This document shows, piece by piece, positions 6,889 through 15,931 of a DNA stretch of 64,000 nt. Every line of letters begins with the position of its first letter. Position 1 is the first letter of the stretch. Made by a program: the position numbers and the translations under genes. The DNA is from Acinetobacter marinus (lineage in GTDB: Bacteria > Pseudomonadota > Gammaproteobacteria > Pseudomonadales > Moraxellaceae), in NCBI RefSeq assembly GCF_900096915.1, contig NZ_FMYK01000003.1, forward strand, positions 372,001 through 436,000. The letters are read 5' to 3'. Below the pieces are notes generated by a model. The model saw only the letters and a program-made list of their open reading frames with translations. It made no database searches and was not told where the DNA came from.

Positions 6889-9531
6889 GTGAGTACACGT
6901 TTGATGACCGCCGCTGATATTCGTGAAGCGTTTTTAAGTTATTTCGAATCAAAAGGGCATACACGTGTCGCCTCAAGCTCATTGGTGCCAAGTGACGACC
7001 CAACCTTGCTGTTTACCAATGCAGGCATGAACCAGTTTAAAGACTGTTTCTTGGGACTGGAAAAACGTGACTACGTGCGTGCAACTAGCTCACAAAAATG
7101 CGTGCGTGCAGGCGGAAAACACAACGACTTAGACAATGTCGGCTACACCGCACGCCACCATACCTTCTTTGAAATGTTGGGTAACTTCTCCTTTGGCGAT
7201 TATTTTAAGAAAGACGCCATTACATTCGCATGGGAATTTTTGACCGAAACGCTTGGTCTGCCTAAAGATCGTCTATACGCCACCATTTATGAAACAGATG
7301 ACGAAGCCTTTGAAATTTGGAACAAAGACGTTGGGCTAAGCGCAGATCGTATTATCCGTATCGGTGATAAAGGCGCAAAATACGAATCAGACAACTTCTG
7401 GGCGATGGGCGATACAGGGCCTTGTGGGCCGTGTTCTGAGATTTTCTATGATCATGGCGATCATATTTGGGGCGGTTTACCAGGTACACCAGAAGAAGAT
7501 GGTGACCGTTTTATCGAGATTTGGAATAACGTCTTTATGCAGTTCAATCGCACTGCGGACGGCGTATTGCATCCACTGCCTGCACCGTCAGTTGATACAG
7601 GCATGGGCTTAGAGCGGATTTCTGCGGTATTACAACATGTTAATTCCAACTATGAAATCGACCTATTCCAACATTTATTAAAATCTGCTGCGGACATTAT
7701 TGGCATTCAAGATGAAGGTCAGCCGTCGCTACGTGTGGTTGCCGATCATGCACGTTCATGCTGTTTCTTGATTGCTGATGGTGTGAATCCGTCGAATGAA
7801 GGGCGTGGTTATGTGCTACGTCGTATTATCCGCCGTGCGGTGCGTCATGGTAATAAACTCGGCGCAACTGGCACATTCTTCTACAAGATGTTGCAACCGT
7901 TGATCGAGGTAATGGGTCAAGCCTATCCTGAGCTGGAAGCCAATAAAGCCCGTATCGAAGCGGCATTGATCAAAGAGGAAGAACAATTTGCCAAGACTTT
8001 GGAACAAGGTTTGAAATTGCTTGAAGGTGAATTGGCGAATCTACAAGGCAAAGTCATCGCAGGCGAAACTGTCTTTAAACTCTATGATACCTATGGTTTC
8101 CCAACAGATTTGACCGCCGATATTGCACGTGAACGTGAACTCAGCATTGACGAAGCAGGCTTTGAAGTGGAAATGGCGGCACAGCGTCAACGAGCTCGTG
8201 ATGCAGGCAAATTCAATGTTGATTATAACGCTATCGTTAAAGTCGAAGGCGATACCCAGTTTGACGGCTACGATGCGACACAAGGTCAAGGTCAGATCGT
8301 TGCGATCTACAAAGACGGTGAGCAAGTTGACGAAGTGGTTGAAGGTGATGAAGCACTGATTGTACTCAATCAAACGCCATTCTACGCAGAAAGTGGCGGA
8401 CAGATCGGTGATACAGGCATATTCAAAAATGAAACAGGGATTTTTGAAGTCCAAGACACCAAGAAATCTGGCGGTGCATTCGTGCATCAAGGGATTGTCA
8501 CTGTCGGTCAACTCAAAGCATCACAAAAAGTTGAAGCGATCGTCAAAGCTGATATTCGTGCCAATACTGCAAAGAATCACTCTGCAACGCATTTATTGCA
8601 TGCTGCTTTACGCCAAATCTTAGGTACGCATGTACAGCAAAAAGGTTCATTGGTTGCCAGTGATATTTTGCGTTTTGATTTTGCCAATGATCAGCCTGTG
8701 ACATTTGAGCAACTTCAAGACATCGAGCGTTTGGTGAATCGTGAAGTGATTGCCAATACCCCAGTATTGACCGAAGTTTTAGACATTGAAACGGCGAAAT
8801 CCAAAGGCGCAATGATGCTGTTTGGTGAGAAGTACGGCGATGAAGTGCGTGTCTTGACCATGGGGACAGTGCGTGATGAGCGTAATTTCTCGATCGAACT
8901 CTGCGGTGGTATTCATGTTCAGCGTACTGGCGATATTGGTTTGTTTAAGATCACTTCTGAAGGTGGTGTGGCAGCAGGTATTCGTCGTATCGAAGCGGTG
9001 ACGGGCAGTAAAGCGCTAGAAAATGTGCAACATGCCGATGCCACCATTGCACAGATCAATGGCTTACTCAAAGCGCAAAAAGATCAAACTTTGGAAAAAG
9101 TCCGTGCCACAGCTGATCATGCGGTGCAATTGCAAAAGCAAATCGAGCAACTCAATCAAAAATTGGCTAACTTCCAAGCGACAGAGTTGCTTTCAAATGT
9201 ACAAGAGATCGCAGGGCGTAAGACCTTGATTACACAGGTCAACAATGTCGATGCCAAATCTTTGCGTCATTTACATGACAGTGTCAAATCAAAATTGGAT
9301 GATGCTGTGATCGTTCTTGTGGGCACAGAATCTGACAAAGTCAGTCTGATTGCCTCAGTGGCAAAATCACATCAAGCTACAGTCAAAGCAGGCGACATTA
9401 TCAAACATCTTGCCAATGAACTCGGTGGTAAAGGTGGCGGTAAGCCTGATTTGGCACAAGGTGGTGCGCCAATGAGTGATCAAGTTGATAGTGTGGTGGC
9501 GGGTCTAGGTGCTTGGCTCTCAAATCAGTAA
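6889..9531 (+). CDS. alaS: Alanyl-tRNA synthetase
   Basis: 880-residue class II synthetase that charges tRNA-Ala with alanine in the cytoplasm and clears mis-acylated Ser/Gly. The N-terminal catalytic domain shows FTNAGMNQFKDCFLG and RHHTFFEMLGNFSFGDYFKK. The editing domain has the zinc motif HSATH (His564, His568) and CGGIH (Cys672, His676). The C-terminal coiled-coil/Gly-rich domain ends with GGKGGGKPDLAQGG. Length is normal for the family. The GTG at 6889 is chosen because GGAG precedes it and STRLMTAADIREAFL is the expected N-terminus; ATG at 6904 is an alternative. Followed by lysC and csrA, a common order in gammaproteobacteria. Confidence 0.97.
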   Translation: MSTRLMTAADIREAFLSYFESKGHTRVASSSLVPSDDPTLLFTNAGMNQFKDCFLGLEKRDYVRATSSQKCVRAGGKHNDLDNVGYTARHHTFFEMLGNFSFGDYFKKDAITFAWEFLTETLGLPKDRLYATIYETDDEAFEIWNKDVGLSADRIIRIGDKGAKYESDNFWAMGDTGPCGPCSEIFYDHGDHIWGGLPGTPEEDGDRFIEIWNNVFMQFNRTADGVLHPLPAPSVDTGMGLERISAVLQHVNSNYEIDLFQHLLKSAADIIGIQDEGQPSLRVVADHARSCCFLIADGVNPSNEGRGYVLRRIIRRAVRHGNKLGATGTFFYKMLQPLIEVMGQAYPELEANKARIEAALIKEEEQFAKTLEQGLKLLEGELANLQGKVIAGETVFKLYDTYGFPTDLTADIARERELSIDEAGFEVEMAAQRQRARDAGKFNVDYNAIVKVEGDTQFDGYDATQGQGQIVAIYKDGEQVDEVVEGDEALIVLNQTPFYAESGGQIGDTGIFKNETGIFEVQDTKKSGGAFVHQGIVTVGQLKASQKVEAIVKADIRANTAKNHSATHLLHAALRQILGTHVQQKGSLVASDILRFDFANDQPVTFEQLQDIERLVNREVIANTPVLTEVLDIETAKSKGAMMLFGEKYGDEVRVLTMGTVRDERNFSIELCGGIHVQRTGDIGLFKITSEGGVAAGIRRIEAVTGSKALENVQHADATIAQINGLLKAQKDQTLEKVRATADHAVQLQKQIEQLNQKLANFQATELLSNVQEIAGRKTLITQVNNVDAKSLRHLHDSVKSKLDDAVIVLVGTESDKVSLIASVAKSHQATVKAGDIIKHLANELGGKGGGKPDLAQGGAPMSDQVDSVVAGLGAWLSNQ

Positions 9532-9670
9532 TTGATTGATTTGTTAATGATCAATAGCAAATCATTGGGTGAGAAATTTTGATTTTAAGCATTTACAATT
9601 GAAAGTGAAGATTTCAATCTGTGTTTAAAATTTAGCTTTTAGGTTTTTTGGGTGAATTTGGAATAATGCT

Positions 9671-10951
9671 ATGGCTTTAATCGTTCAAAAATATGGTGGC
9701 ACGTCGATGGGTACACCTGAGCGCATCTTAAATGTGGCTCGACGTGTCAAACGTTGGCATGATCATGGTCACAAGGTGGTCGTGGTTGTATCTGCGATGA
9801 GTGGTGAAACCAACCGCTTGTTGGCATTAGCTAAGGCGATTACCGAAAGCCCTGATCCACGTGAATTGGATCAAATGGTTTCTACAGGCGAGCAAGTCAC
9901 CATTGCGATGTTGTCAATGGCGCTCAACTCGATCGGCGTTGAAGCGAAGTCGTTGACAGGTCGCCAAGTCGGTATCAAAACGGACAGCGCATTTACCAAG
10001 GCACGTATTGAAGCGATTGATACCGATGTCATGACAGGGCACTTAGATGCTGGTCGGGTGATCGTGGTTGCAGGCTTCCAAGGTTTTGATGCTGATGGCA
10101 ACACCACAACTTTAGGACGTGGTGGTTCGGATACCTCGGGTGTGGCACTCGCTGCAGCATTGAAAGCAGATGAATGTCAGATTTATACCGATGTCGATGG
10201 CGTCTATACCACAGACCCACGTGTGGCACCAAAGGCGAAAAAAGTCGATCGAATTTCCTTTGAAGAAATGCTGGAAATGGCGTCACTGGGTTCAAAAGTA
10301 TTACAAATTCGCTCGGTTGAATTTGCAGGGAAATATCAAGTGCCACTACGGGTCTTATCAAGTTTTGATAATGACGATGACGGCGCATTTGATGATCATT
10401 TTAAACAAACGGTCGGTACACTGATTACCACAGAATCGGAAGACACTATGGAACAACCAATTATCTCAGGTATTGCGTTCAATCGTGATGAAGCAAAATT
10501 AACAATTCTTGGTGTGCCAGATGAGCCAGGCATTGCCTCAAAAATTCTTTCTCCGATTGGTGCGGCAAACGTCGAAGTTGACATGATCGTACAAAATGTC
10601 GAAGAAGATGGCACCACAGATTTTACCTTCACTGTGAATCGTACCGAGTTGGCAAAAGCCAAAAAAATTCTGGATGAAACAGCGCAAAACATTGGCGCAC
10701 GTGAAGTCAACACCCGTGATGATATTGTTAAAGTCTCTATCGTTGGTGTCGGCATGCGCTCACACGCAGGTGTAGCAAGTAAAATGTTTACCGCACTTGC
10801 TGATGAAGGCATCAATATTTTGATGATCTCAACCTCTGAGATTAAAATTTCTGTGATCATCGATGAAAAATATCTTGAACTTGCAGTACGTGCCTTACAC
10901 ACTGCCTTTGGTCTTGATCGTGAATTTGGTGAAAGTAGCGCGCGTGCTTAA
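9671..10951 (+). CDS. lysC: Aspartate kinase
   Basis: 426-residue aspartokinase catalysing ATP-dependent phosphorylation of aspartate, the first step to lysine, threonine, methionine and diaminopimelate. The kinase domain starts with KYGGTSMG (residues 7-14) and contains GRGGSDTSG. The C-terminal third has two ACT domains for allosteric control, beginning about residue 265 (GIAFNRDEAKLTILGVPD) and 345 (VKVSIVGVGMRSHAGVASKMF). The length matches the Pseudomonas/Corynebacterium alpha2-beta2 type, in which a separate beta subunit comes from an internal start; such a start is visible here. ATG at 9671 gives the standard N-terminus. Confidence 0.96.
   Translation: MALIVQKYGGTSMGTPERILNVARRVKRWHDHGHKVVVVVSAMSGETNRLLALAKAITESPDPRELDQMVSTGEQVTIAMLSMALNSIGVEAKSLTGRQVGIKTDSAFTKARIEAIDTDVMTGHLDAGRVIVVAGFQGFDADGNTTTLGRGGSDTSGVALAAALKADECQIYTDVDGVYTTDPRVAPKAKKVDRISFEEMLEMASLGSKVLQIRSVEFAGKYQVPLRVLSSFDNDDDGAFDDHFKQTVGTLITTESEDTMEQPIISGIAFNRDEAKLTILGVPDEPGIASKILSPIGAANVEVDMIVQNVEEDGTTDFTFTVNRTELAKAKKILDETAQNIGAREVNTRDDIVKVSIVGVGMRSHAGVASKMFTALADEGINILMISTSEIKISVIIDEKYLELAVRALHTAFGLDREFGESSARA
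10448..10951 (+). other. lysC: Internal in-frame start for aspartokinase beta subunit
   Basis: An ATG at codon 260 of lysC is preceded by GGAAG five bases upstream and opens MEQPIISGIAFNRDEAK. In Corynebacterium and Bacillus aspartokinases the beta subunit begins at the equivalent site just before the ACT domains. The product would be a 167-residue regulatory subunit. The site and motif are seen directly; its use is inferred. Confidence 0.6.
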
Positions 10952-11017
10952 AAAATAAGCAAATAGCGACGAAATACAGGGCAATTGCACATTATTTTCA
11001 ATTTTGCCCGACAATGT

Positions 11018-11039
11018 GCCACTATACTTCTATAGTGGC
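11018..11039. other. Perfect hairpin upstream of csrA
   Basis: GCCACTATA (11018-11026) pairs with TATAGTGGC (11031-11039) around a CTTC loop. It lies 67 bp after the lysC stop and 130 bp before csrA. There is no strong T-run after it. It may be an operator, a weak lysC terminator, or part of the csrA leader. Confidence 0.55.
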
Positions 11040-11169
11040 TCTGTTATATTAAACCTCGGATTTATTTACAATCAATTAAAAGCGGTTGTGCGAAAAGAAG
11101 TTTTTCTTTGTCTTGTATTTAAATTTGAAATTTCATCAGTTTCACGCAATTATTAGCAAGGAGGCAATA

Positions 11170-11418
11170 ATGCTAATTTTAACACGTCGTGTGGGTGAAA
11201 CACTCATGATCGGTGATCAAGTGAGTGTGACAGTATTGGGTGTGAAGGGGAATCAAGTGCGAATCGGTGTTAATGCGCCGAAAGAAGTCTCGGTGCATCG
11301 TGAAGAAATCTATCAACGAATTCAACACGAGCGTGCCATGCATGAGCATCTTCAGCATTTAGATGAAGACTTTAGCCCAAGTTTTAACGATGATGACTAC
11401 TCCCAGTTCAATCGTTAA
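11170..11418 (+). CDS. csrA: Carbon storage regulator CsrA
   Basis: Small dimeric RNA-binding protein that binds GGA motifs in mRNA leaders and controls translation and stability of metabolic, motility and biofilm genes. The first 60 residues are canonical: MLILTRRVGETLMIGDQVSVTVLGVKGNQVRIGVNAPKEV...HREEIYQRI. The protein is 82 residues, about 20 longer than E. coli CsrA, with an acidic Asp-rich tail (HLDEDFSPSFNDDDYSQFNR). The ATG at 11170 has a near-perfect AGGAGG ribosome site. A strong terminator follows directly. Confidence 0.97.
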   Translation: MLILTRRVGETLMIGDQVSVTVLGVKGNQVRIGVNAPKEVSVHREEIYQRIQHERAMHEHLQHLDEDFSPSFNDDDYSQFNR

Positions 11419-11433
11419 GTTGACTTAGAAATA

Positions 11434-11466
11434 AAACCATTGATTGACGTCAATGGTTTATTTTTT
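11434..11466 (+). terminator. csrA terminator
   Basis: AAACCATTGA (11434-11443) pairs with TCAATGGTTT (11450-11459), followed by A and six T. It begins 16 bp after the csrA stop. Confidence 0.9.
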
Positions 11467-11657
11467 GTGACATATAAAATAATTTATAAAAATGAATAAT
11501 AAAAATTAACTTCTGCTTAGACCCTAAAAATAATGAGTTTTCGACAGATGGTGAGCGATTTGATTGCAGGATCATGACAAACTTGTTAGCTTAAATAGGC
11601 ATGTATAAAAAAGCATCGGATAGATGTAAAAACAACAAAGCAGACAAGGGGATGTCT

Positions 11658-12134
11658 ATGAAATCTTGGTTAAAATCACAGCGATCAGTGTTGATTGTCA
11701 TGCCAATAATCAGCTTACAGTTAGGTCTTTCTCAGCTCAGTCTCGCCGTACAACCCGTCAGTGATGCGGAGTTGGCTGAATCTGCAAGTCTCAACTCCAT
11801 TGTCTTGGATGAGCGTATTGCCGAGAATAAAGTCTTTATTATTGAAGAAGACACCAGCCTCGGAGAAACGCCAGCATTTCAAAGTATGAATATTTTGAGT
11901 TTGCTTTATCCCGATGACTTTATCCGTGAAATCGGTGAACAACAAAGCTATTTCACACGTAACTTTGGCTCGGAATTCTATAGCTATCGTTGGGCGGGCA
12001 ACTTAGACCAGATCTGGGCTGCCAACCCCTACTATGAATTTAGCTATAACGTTGAAACAGATCGCTATGAGCTGAATAATATGCGTGGACGGGTGTGGAC
12101 TTCTGTAGAACCTTATCGAAGTGGTTCAGAATAG
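11658..12134 (+). CDS. Secreted protein of unknown function
   Basis: 158-residue precursor with a clear signal peptide (KSWLKSQRS, then a hydrophobic core, likely cleavage after LSLA). The mature N-terminus reads VQPVSDAELAESAS. This recalls the short D-x-E-L-S motif that follows the signal peptide in several Acinetobacter surface proteins, but it is degenerate here. The rest is acidic and rich in aromatic residues (YFTRNFGSEFYSYRWAG, YYEFSYN) with no catalytic motif that I recognise. The ATG at 11658 is favoured by AAGGGG six bases upstream; the ATG at 11652 is the alternative. Probably periplasmic or surface-associated. Function unknown. Confidence 0.7.
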   Translation: MKSWLKSQRSVLIVMPIISLQLGLSQLSLAVQPVSDAELAESASLNSIVLDERIAENKVFIIEEDTSLGETPAFQSMNILSLLYPDDFIREIGEQQSYFTRNFGSEFYSYRWAGNLDQIWAANPYYEFSYNVETDRYELNNMRGRVWTSVEPYRSGSE

Positions 12135-12213
12135 GGTTTGTTGAAATGTCAACAGACCCTAATTAAAATGCGATGCCGAAATAGAAAATTTTGAGTGATT
12201 CTATACGAGCAGT

Positions 12214-12615
12214 CTAAGCCTCTAAATACACCTTAAAGCGTATCGGCAAAATCACATTGTCAGTAACACCTTGAAACAGTGGCGCAATGTCTTTGGCGTC
12301 ATAGCCAACATGTCCACATCCGACCGCCGTGACAAAATATGTCTGTCGTGGATGATTCTTTGTGTAGATTTTAAAGTCGTCAATATAATGTGCAATCTGA
12401 TGAATCGGCATCGCCTGCTGATGTTCATTTTCTGTGGCGATGGCAAAACTTTGTCCTGCCCAGCCACGTCCAAAATGTGTCATTGCACCAAAATGTTTAT
12501 ACGCCGTGAGCGCTGCGCCACATTCGTGTTTGCCTGCAAGATTGCTACCAAAGACAAAAACGGTATCTTCAGGAAGTTGATGGATATGGGTTTCGTCGTG
12601 ATATTGATAGGGCAT
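12214..12615 (-). CDS. A1S_2505-like phage-associated family protein
   Basis: 133-residue cytoplasmic protein. The motif TVFVFGSNLAGKHECGAALTAYKHFGA, followed by GWAGQSFAIAT, resembles a family annotated as A1S_2505-type phage non-structural protein (typical FVFGSNxAGxHGxGAA). In this copy the usual HGxG is HECG. TYFVTAVGCGHVGYDAKDIAPLF further on is also typical of that family. No other phage gene is nearby, so this is an isolated chromosomal copy. It stands alone on the minus strand between two plus-strand genes. The molecular function of the family is unknown to me. Confidence 0.6.
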   Translation of the reverse strand: MPYQYHDETHIHQLPEDTVFVFGSNLAGKHECGAALTAYKHFGAMTHFGRGWAGQSFAIATENEHQQAMPIHQIAHYIDDFKIYTKNHPRQTYFVTAVGCGHVGYDAKDIAPLFQGVTDNVILPIRFKVYLEA

Positions 12616-12824
12616 AGATGACTTCTAGTTTTGCTTGATTTCAGAATCATTTTATCTTGCGTGTATCACACCCTTTGGTCAAGTCAAGATTGTGGATTTT
12701 ACAACGGCATTGTCAATTTCGTGCTTTTTATTTGCTATGCTTTAATTCTGCCAAATTAGCCCCATTAAAACTGTCATCATCTTTTTTAATTTGACTATTT
12801 CCTTATTTATCCTTGGAGTGTCCT

Positions 12825-14843
12825 GTGAGCGAATCTCAAGCCTTTAAACTCGTCACCGATTTTGCCCCTGCGGGTGATCAGCCACAGGCGATTGAGCGAT
12901 TGGTGGCAGGGCTTGAGCAAGGGCAGAAGAATCAATTGCTCCTTGGTGTGACGGGTTCGGGCAAGACCTATACCATGGCGAATGTGATTGCGCAGACGCA
13001 ACGCCCAACCATTATCATGGCGCATAATAAGACTTTGGCGGCGCAGCTTTACGGCGAGTTTAAGGCATTTTTTCCGCACAATGCGGTGGAGTATTTCGTC
13101 AGTTATTATGATTATTATCAGCCTGAAGCCTATGTGCCGTCGTCGGATACTTTTATTGAAAAAGATGCTTCCATTAACGATCACATTGACCAAATGCGAC
13201 TCTCGGCGACACGTTCGCTGTTAGAGCGTCGCGATTCGATCATCATTGCCTCGGTATCTGCGATCTATGGTTTGGGTGATCCTGAAGCCTATATGCAGAT
13301 GTTGTTGCACGTGGTTGAGGGTGATCAAGTCAATCGTGATGATTTGATTCGTCGTTTGGTGGCGATGCAATATAGTCGCAATGAACTCGAATTTACCCGA
13401 GGGACGTATCGGATTCGAGGTGAGATTCTCGATGTATTTCCTGCGGAATCGGAGCAAAATGCGATTCGCATTGAACTGTTTGATGATGAAGTCGAATCGA
13501 TTAAATGGTTTGACCCACTGACGGGGAAGATGATACGTAAAGTGCCACGGGTGACCATTTATCCAAAAAGTCACTATGTCACACCACGAGAAAGTTTAGA
13601 GCGTGCAGTCGGGACAATTAAAACCGAGCTCAAATCACAACTGGAATTTTTTAAGAATAATGACAAATTGGTCGAAGCACAGCGCCTTGAGCAACGTACA
13701 CGCTATGATTTAGAAATGATTCAACAGCTTGGCTATTGTAATGGGATTGAAAACTATTCACGGCATTTGTCAGGGCGTGAAGCGGGCGCAGCACCGCCGA
13801 CCTTGTTTGATTATGTGCCCGAAGATGGTTTGCTGATCATTGATGAGTCACATGTGACCATTCCACAGATCGGTGCGATGTACAAGGGCGACCGCTCACG
13901 CAAAGAAAATTTGGTCAATTATGGTTTCCGTTTGCCAAGTGCTTTGGACAATCGTCCGATGAAATTTGAAGAATGGGAACGCATTACGCCTGATACCATT
14001 TATGTGTCAGCGACACCTGCCAATTATGAATTGGAACATGCGGCGCAAGTGGTCGAACAAGTGGTACGCCCAACAGGTTTGATTGATCCTGAGATTGAAA
14101 TCCGTCCAGTGCTCACCCAAGTCGATGATGTCTTGTCCGAAATTAACATTCGTAAAGAACTCAATGAACGAGTTTTAGTCACCACCTTGACCAAACGCAT
14201 GGCGGAAGACTTGACCAGTTATCTCAAGGAATATGGCGTCAAAGTCGCTTATCTGCATTCAGATATTGATACGGTGGAACGAGTAAAAATTATCCATGAA
14301 CTCCGTACTGGGATTCATGATGTGCTAGTCGGGATTAACTTACTGCGTGAAGGTTTGGACATGCCCGAAGTATCCTTGGTGGCGATTCTTGATGCCGATA
14401 AAGAGGGCTTTCTGCGCTCTGAGCGCTCGCTGATTCAGACGATTGGTCGTGCAGCACGGAATATCAAAGGTAAAGCGATTCTCTATGCCGATCGAATTAC
14501 CGATTCGATGCAAAAAGCCATTGATGAAACCATGCGTCGTCGTAATAAACAAATCCAGTTTAATGAAGAACATGGCATCATTCCACGTAGTGCCAAACGT
14601 CAAGTGATTAAAGAGATAGACACTGGTGAGGTCTATGATGAAGATGCAGAAATTCAAGCACACTCATCGGAGAAAAAGCTCACCAATGATGAACAACATC
14701 TAATCGCTGATCCAAAACTGTTTTCCAAACACATCAATAAACTGGAAAAAGAAATGCTCAAAGCCTCAAAAGAGCTTCAATTTGAACAGGCGGCACGACT
14801 GCGTGATGAAATTTTGCGTTTAAAAGCAATGTTATTACAGTAA
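12825..14843 (+). CDS. uvrB: Excinuclease ABC subunit B
   Basis: 672-residue DNA-damage recognition ATPase of nucleotide excision repair. With UvrA it locates lesions, then recruits UvrC for incision. Seen directly: Walker A VTGSGKTYTMA near residue 45, the beta-hairpin region YYDYYQPEAYVP, Walker B-type IIDESH near 341, helicase motif VGINLLREGLDMPEVSLV, and a C-terminal UVR domain (LEKEMLKASKELQFEQAARLRDEI) that contacts UvrC. The GTG at 12825 is chosen because GGAG lies seven bases upstream and SESQAFKLVTDF is the usual N-terminus. Length is normal. A sequence resembling an extended -10, TGCTATGCT, lies near 12733. Confidence 0.97.
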   Translation: MSESQAFKLVTDFAPAGDQPQAIERLVAGLEQGQKNQLLLGVTGSGKTYTMANVIAQTQRPTIIMAHNKTLAAQLYGEFKAFFPHNAVEYFVSYYDYYQPEAYVPSSDTFIEKDASINDHIDQMRLSATRSLLERRDSIIIASVSAIYGLGDPEAYMQMLLHVVEGDQVNRDDLIRRLVAMQYSRNELEFTRGTYRIRGEILDVFPAESEQNAIRIELFDDEVESIKWFDPLTGKMIRKVPRVTIYPKSHYVTPRESLERAVGTIKTELKSQLEFFKNNDKLVEAQRLEQRTRYDLEMIQQLGYCNGIENYSRHLSGREAGAAPPTLFDYVPEDGLLIIDESHVTIPQIGAMYKGDRSRKENLVNYGFRLPSALDNRPMKFEEWERITPDTIYVSATPANYELEHAAQVVEQVVRPTGLIDPEIEIRPVLTQVDDVLSEINIRKELNERVLVTTLTKRMAEDLTSYLKEYGVKVAYLHSDIDTVERVKIIHELRTGIHDVLVGINLLREGLDMPEVSLVAILDADKEGFLRSERSLIQTIGRAARNIKGKAILYADRITDSMQKAIDETMRRRNKQIQFNEEHGIIPRSAKRQVIKEIDTGEVYDEDAEIQAHSSEKKLTNDEQHLIADPKLFSKHINKLEKEMLKASKELQFEQAARLRDEILRLKAMLLQ

Positions 14844-14980
14844 AGTAGTGAAGAAAAGCATCGCTAAATGTATTCACAGGGATGATTGTTTGACAATTTG
14901 CTTGTCATGATTAGTGCTTTTACTCTATATTTCTGTACACCAAAAAAATTAATGCACATGTCACAAGGATTTCAGTCACG

Positions 14981-15589
14981 ATGAGTCATAATCAAAGTAA
15001 ACCATTCAGCCATTTAAAGCTCGCTGTCGGTGCTGCCGCACTTGCTGGTTTAGGTGCAGGGCGGTTGATTTGGGGCATGATTCCAAAGAAACTCGATGTG
15101 GCGCATTATGTTGATTTGCATCGTTTTAGTGGCACGTGGTTTGAGATTGCCCGTAAGCCCGTCAGTATTGAGCGCAAGTCCTTTCATCATATTACTTATG
15201 AATATCACGTGGTGGGTGAAAATAAACTGTCAACAGTATTGCGCTATCAAACCAAAGAGGGTCGGGTGATTCAGCTTTCAGGGGAAGCGATGGTGAAAAA
15301 TCCCCCTGAAAACAGCCAGTATTTGGTCAGTTATGCGCCAAAAATGCTGAAAAAACGCAAAAAAACCAATTTTTGGATTATGCGTTTGGACAATGACTAT
15401 CAAGTCTGTTTGGTCGGCAATAAAAAGCGTACACGGCTCTGGTTATTTGCCCGTCAGTCCAATATCGATCCACGCATTGTTGATGATTATTTGGAATTTG
15501 CCCGTGAGCAGGGCTTTGATACTGATGATCTGATTTTTGTCGATCATAATCCGCAAATCGCACCTTCAAGAATTGCAGTTGTCCGTTAG
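14981..15589 (+). CDS. Membrane-anchored lipocalin (Blc-like)
   Basis: 202-residue lipocalin. The family signature GTWFEIARKP begins near residue 51 (canonical GxWYEIAR), followed by YEYHVVGEN and late strands including WLFARQSNIDPRIVDDYLEFAREQGFDTDDL. These closely match bacterial Blc/VlpA proteins, which bind lipids at the outer membrane. Unlike Blc, there is no lipobox Cys. Instead, an N-terminal hydrophobic segment (LAVGAAALAGLGAGRLIWGMI) should act as a signal anchor. The ATG at 14981 has AAGGA about 10 bases upstream. It likely handles phospholipids or fatty acids in the periplasm, which is inference from the family. Confidence 0.85.
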   Translation: MSHNQSKPFSHLKLAVGAAALAGLGAGRLIWGMIPKKLDVAHYVDLHRFSGTWFEIARKPVSIERKSFHHITYEYHVVGENKLSTVLRYQTKEGRVIQLSGEAMVKNPPENSQYLVSYAPKMLKKRKKTNFWIMRLDNDYQVCLVGNKKRTRLWLFARQSNIDPRIVDDYLEFAREQGFDTDDLIFVDHNPQIAPSRIAVVR

Positions 15590-15931
15590 TTTTGATTTTG
15601 TTGGTATTTCAGGCATTTCTGCACTCATTTGACTGAAAGATTACCTGATGCGCCTTTTTGCGGATGAATTTTACGCTGATTGATCAAGATTCACTAAGGT
15701 CTAATGCGCTCAAAAGTCACTTATCTCCTTGTTTGTTCATATCATTTTTAAGCACTTTGGGATGATGAACTGTTAAGTCTTGTGATTGCGGTGTTTTTCG
15801 ATTTTAAAAATAATCATTTTCCTTTAGAATGTGGACATTTTTTAGAGACATTGTTTGCGGTGCAGTTGCAAAAAATTTGTGACCGCATCGACAAAGCCAT
15901 GTTTTGCCTACATCACTAGAGGACGTCATCC
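15590..15931. other. Intergenic region before the long GAPDH
   Basis: The 342-bp AT-rich stretch contains no ORF of note and no strong terminator for the lipocalin gene. A TTTAGAAT sequence near 15824 could be a -10 element for the GAPDH gene, but no convincing -35 accompanies it. I see nothing else. Confidence 0.3.

Noticed and set aside
8041..8511. Long minus-strand frame of 156 codons inside alaS
   Set aside because: It lies wholly within the conserved alaS coding sequence, has an odd amino acid composition and no start context.
10029..10902. Long minus-strand frames inside lysC
   Set aside because: Antisense shadows of a well-recognised gene.
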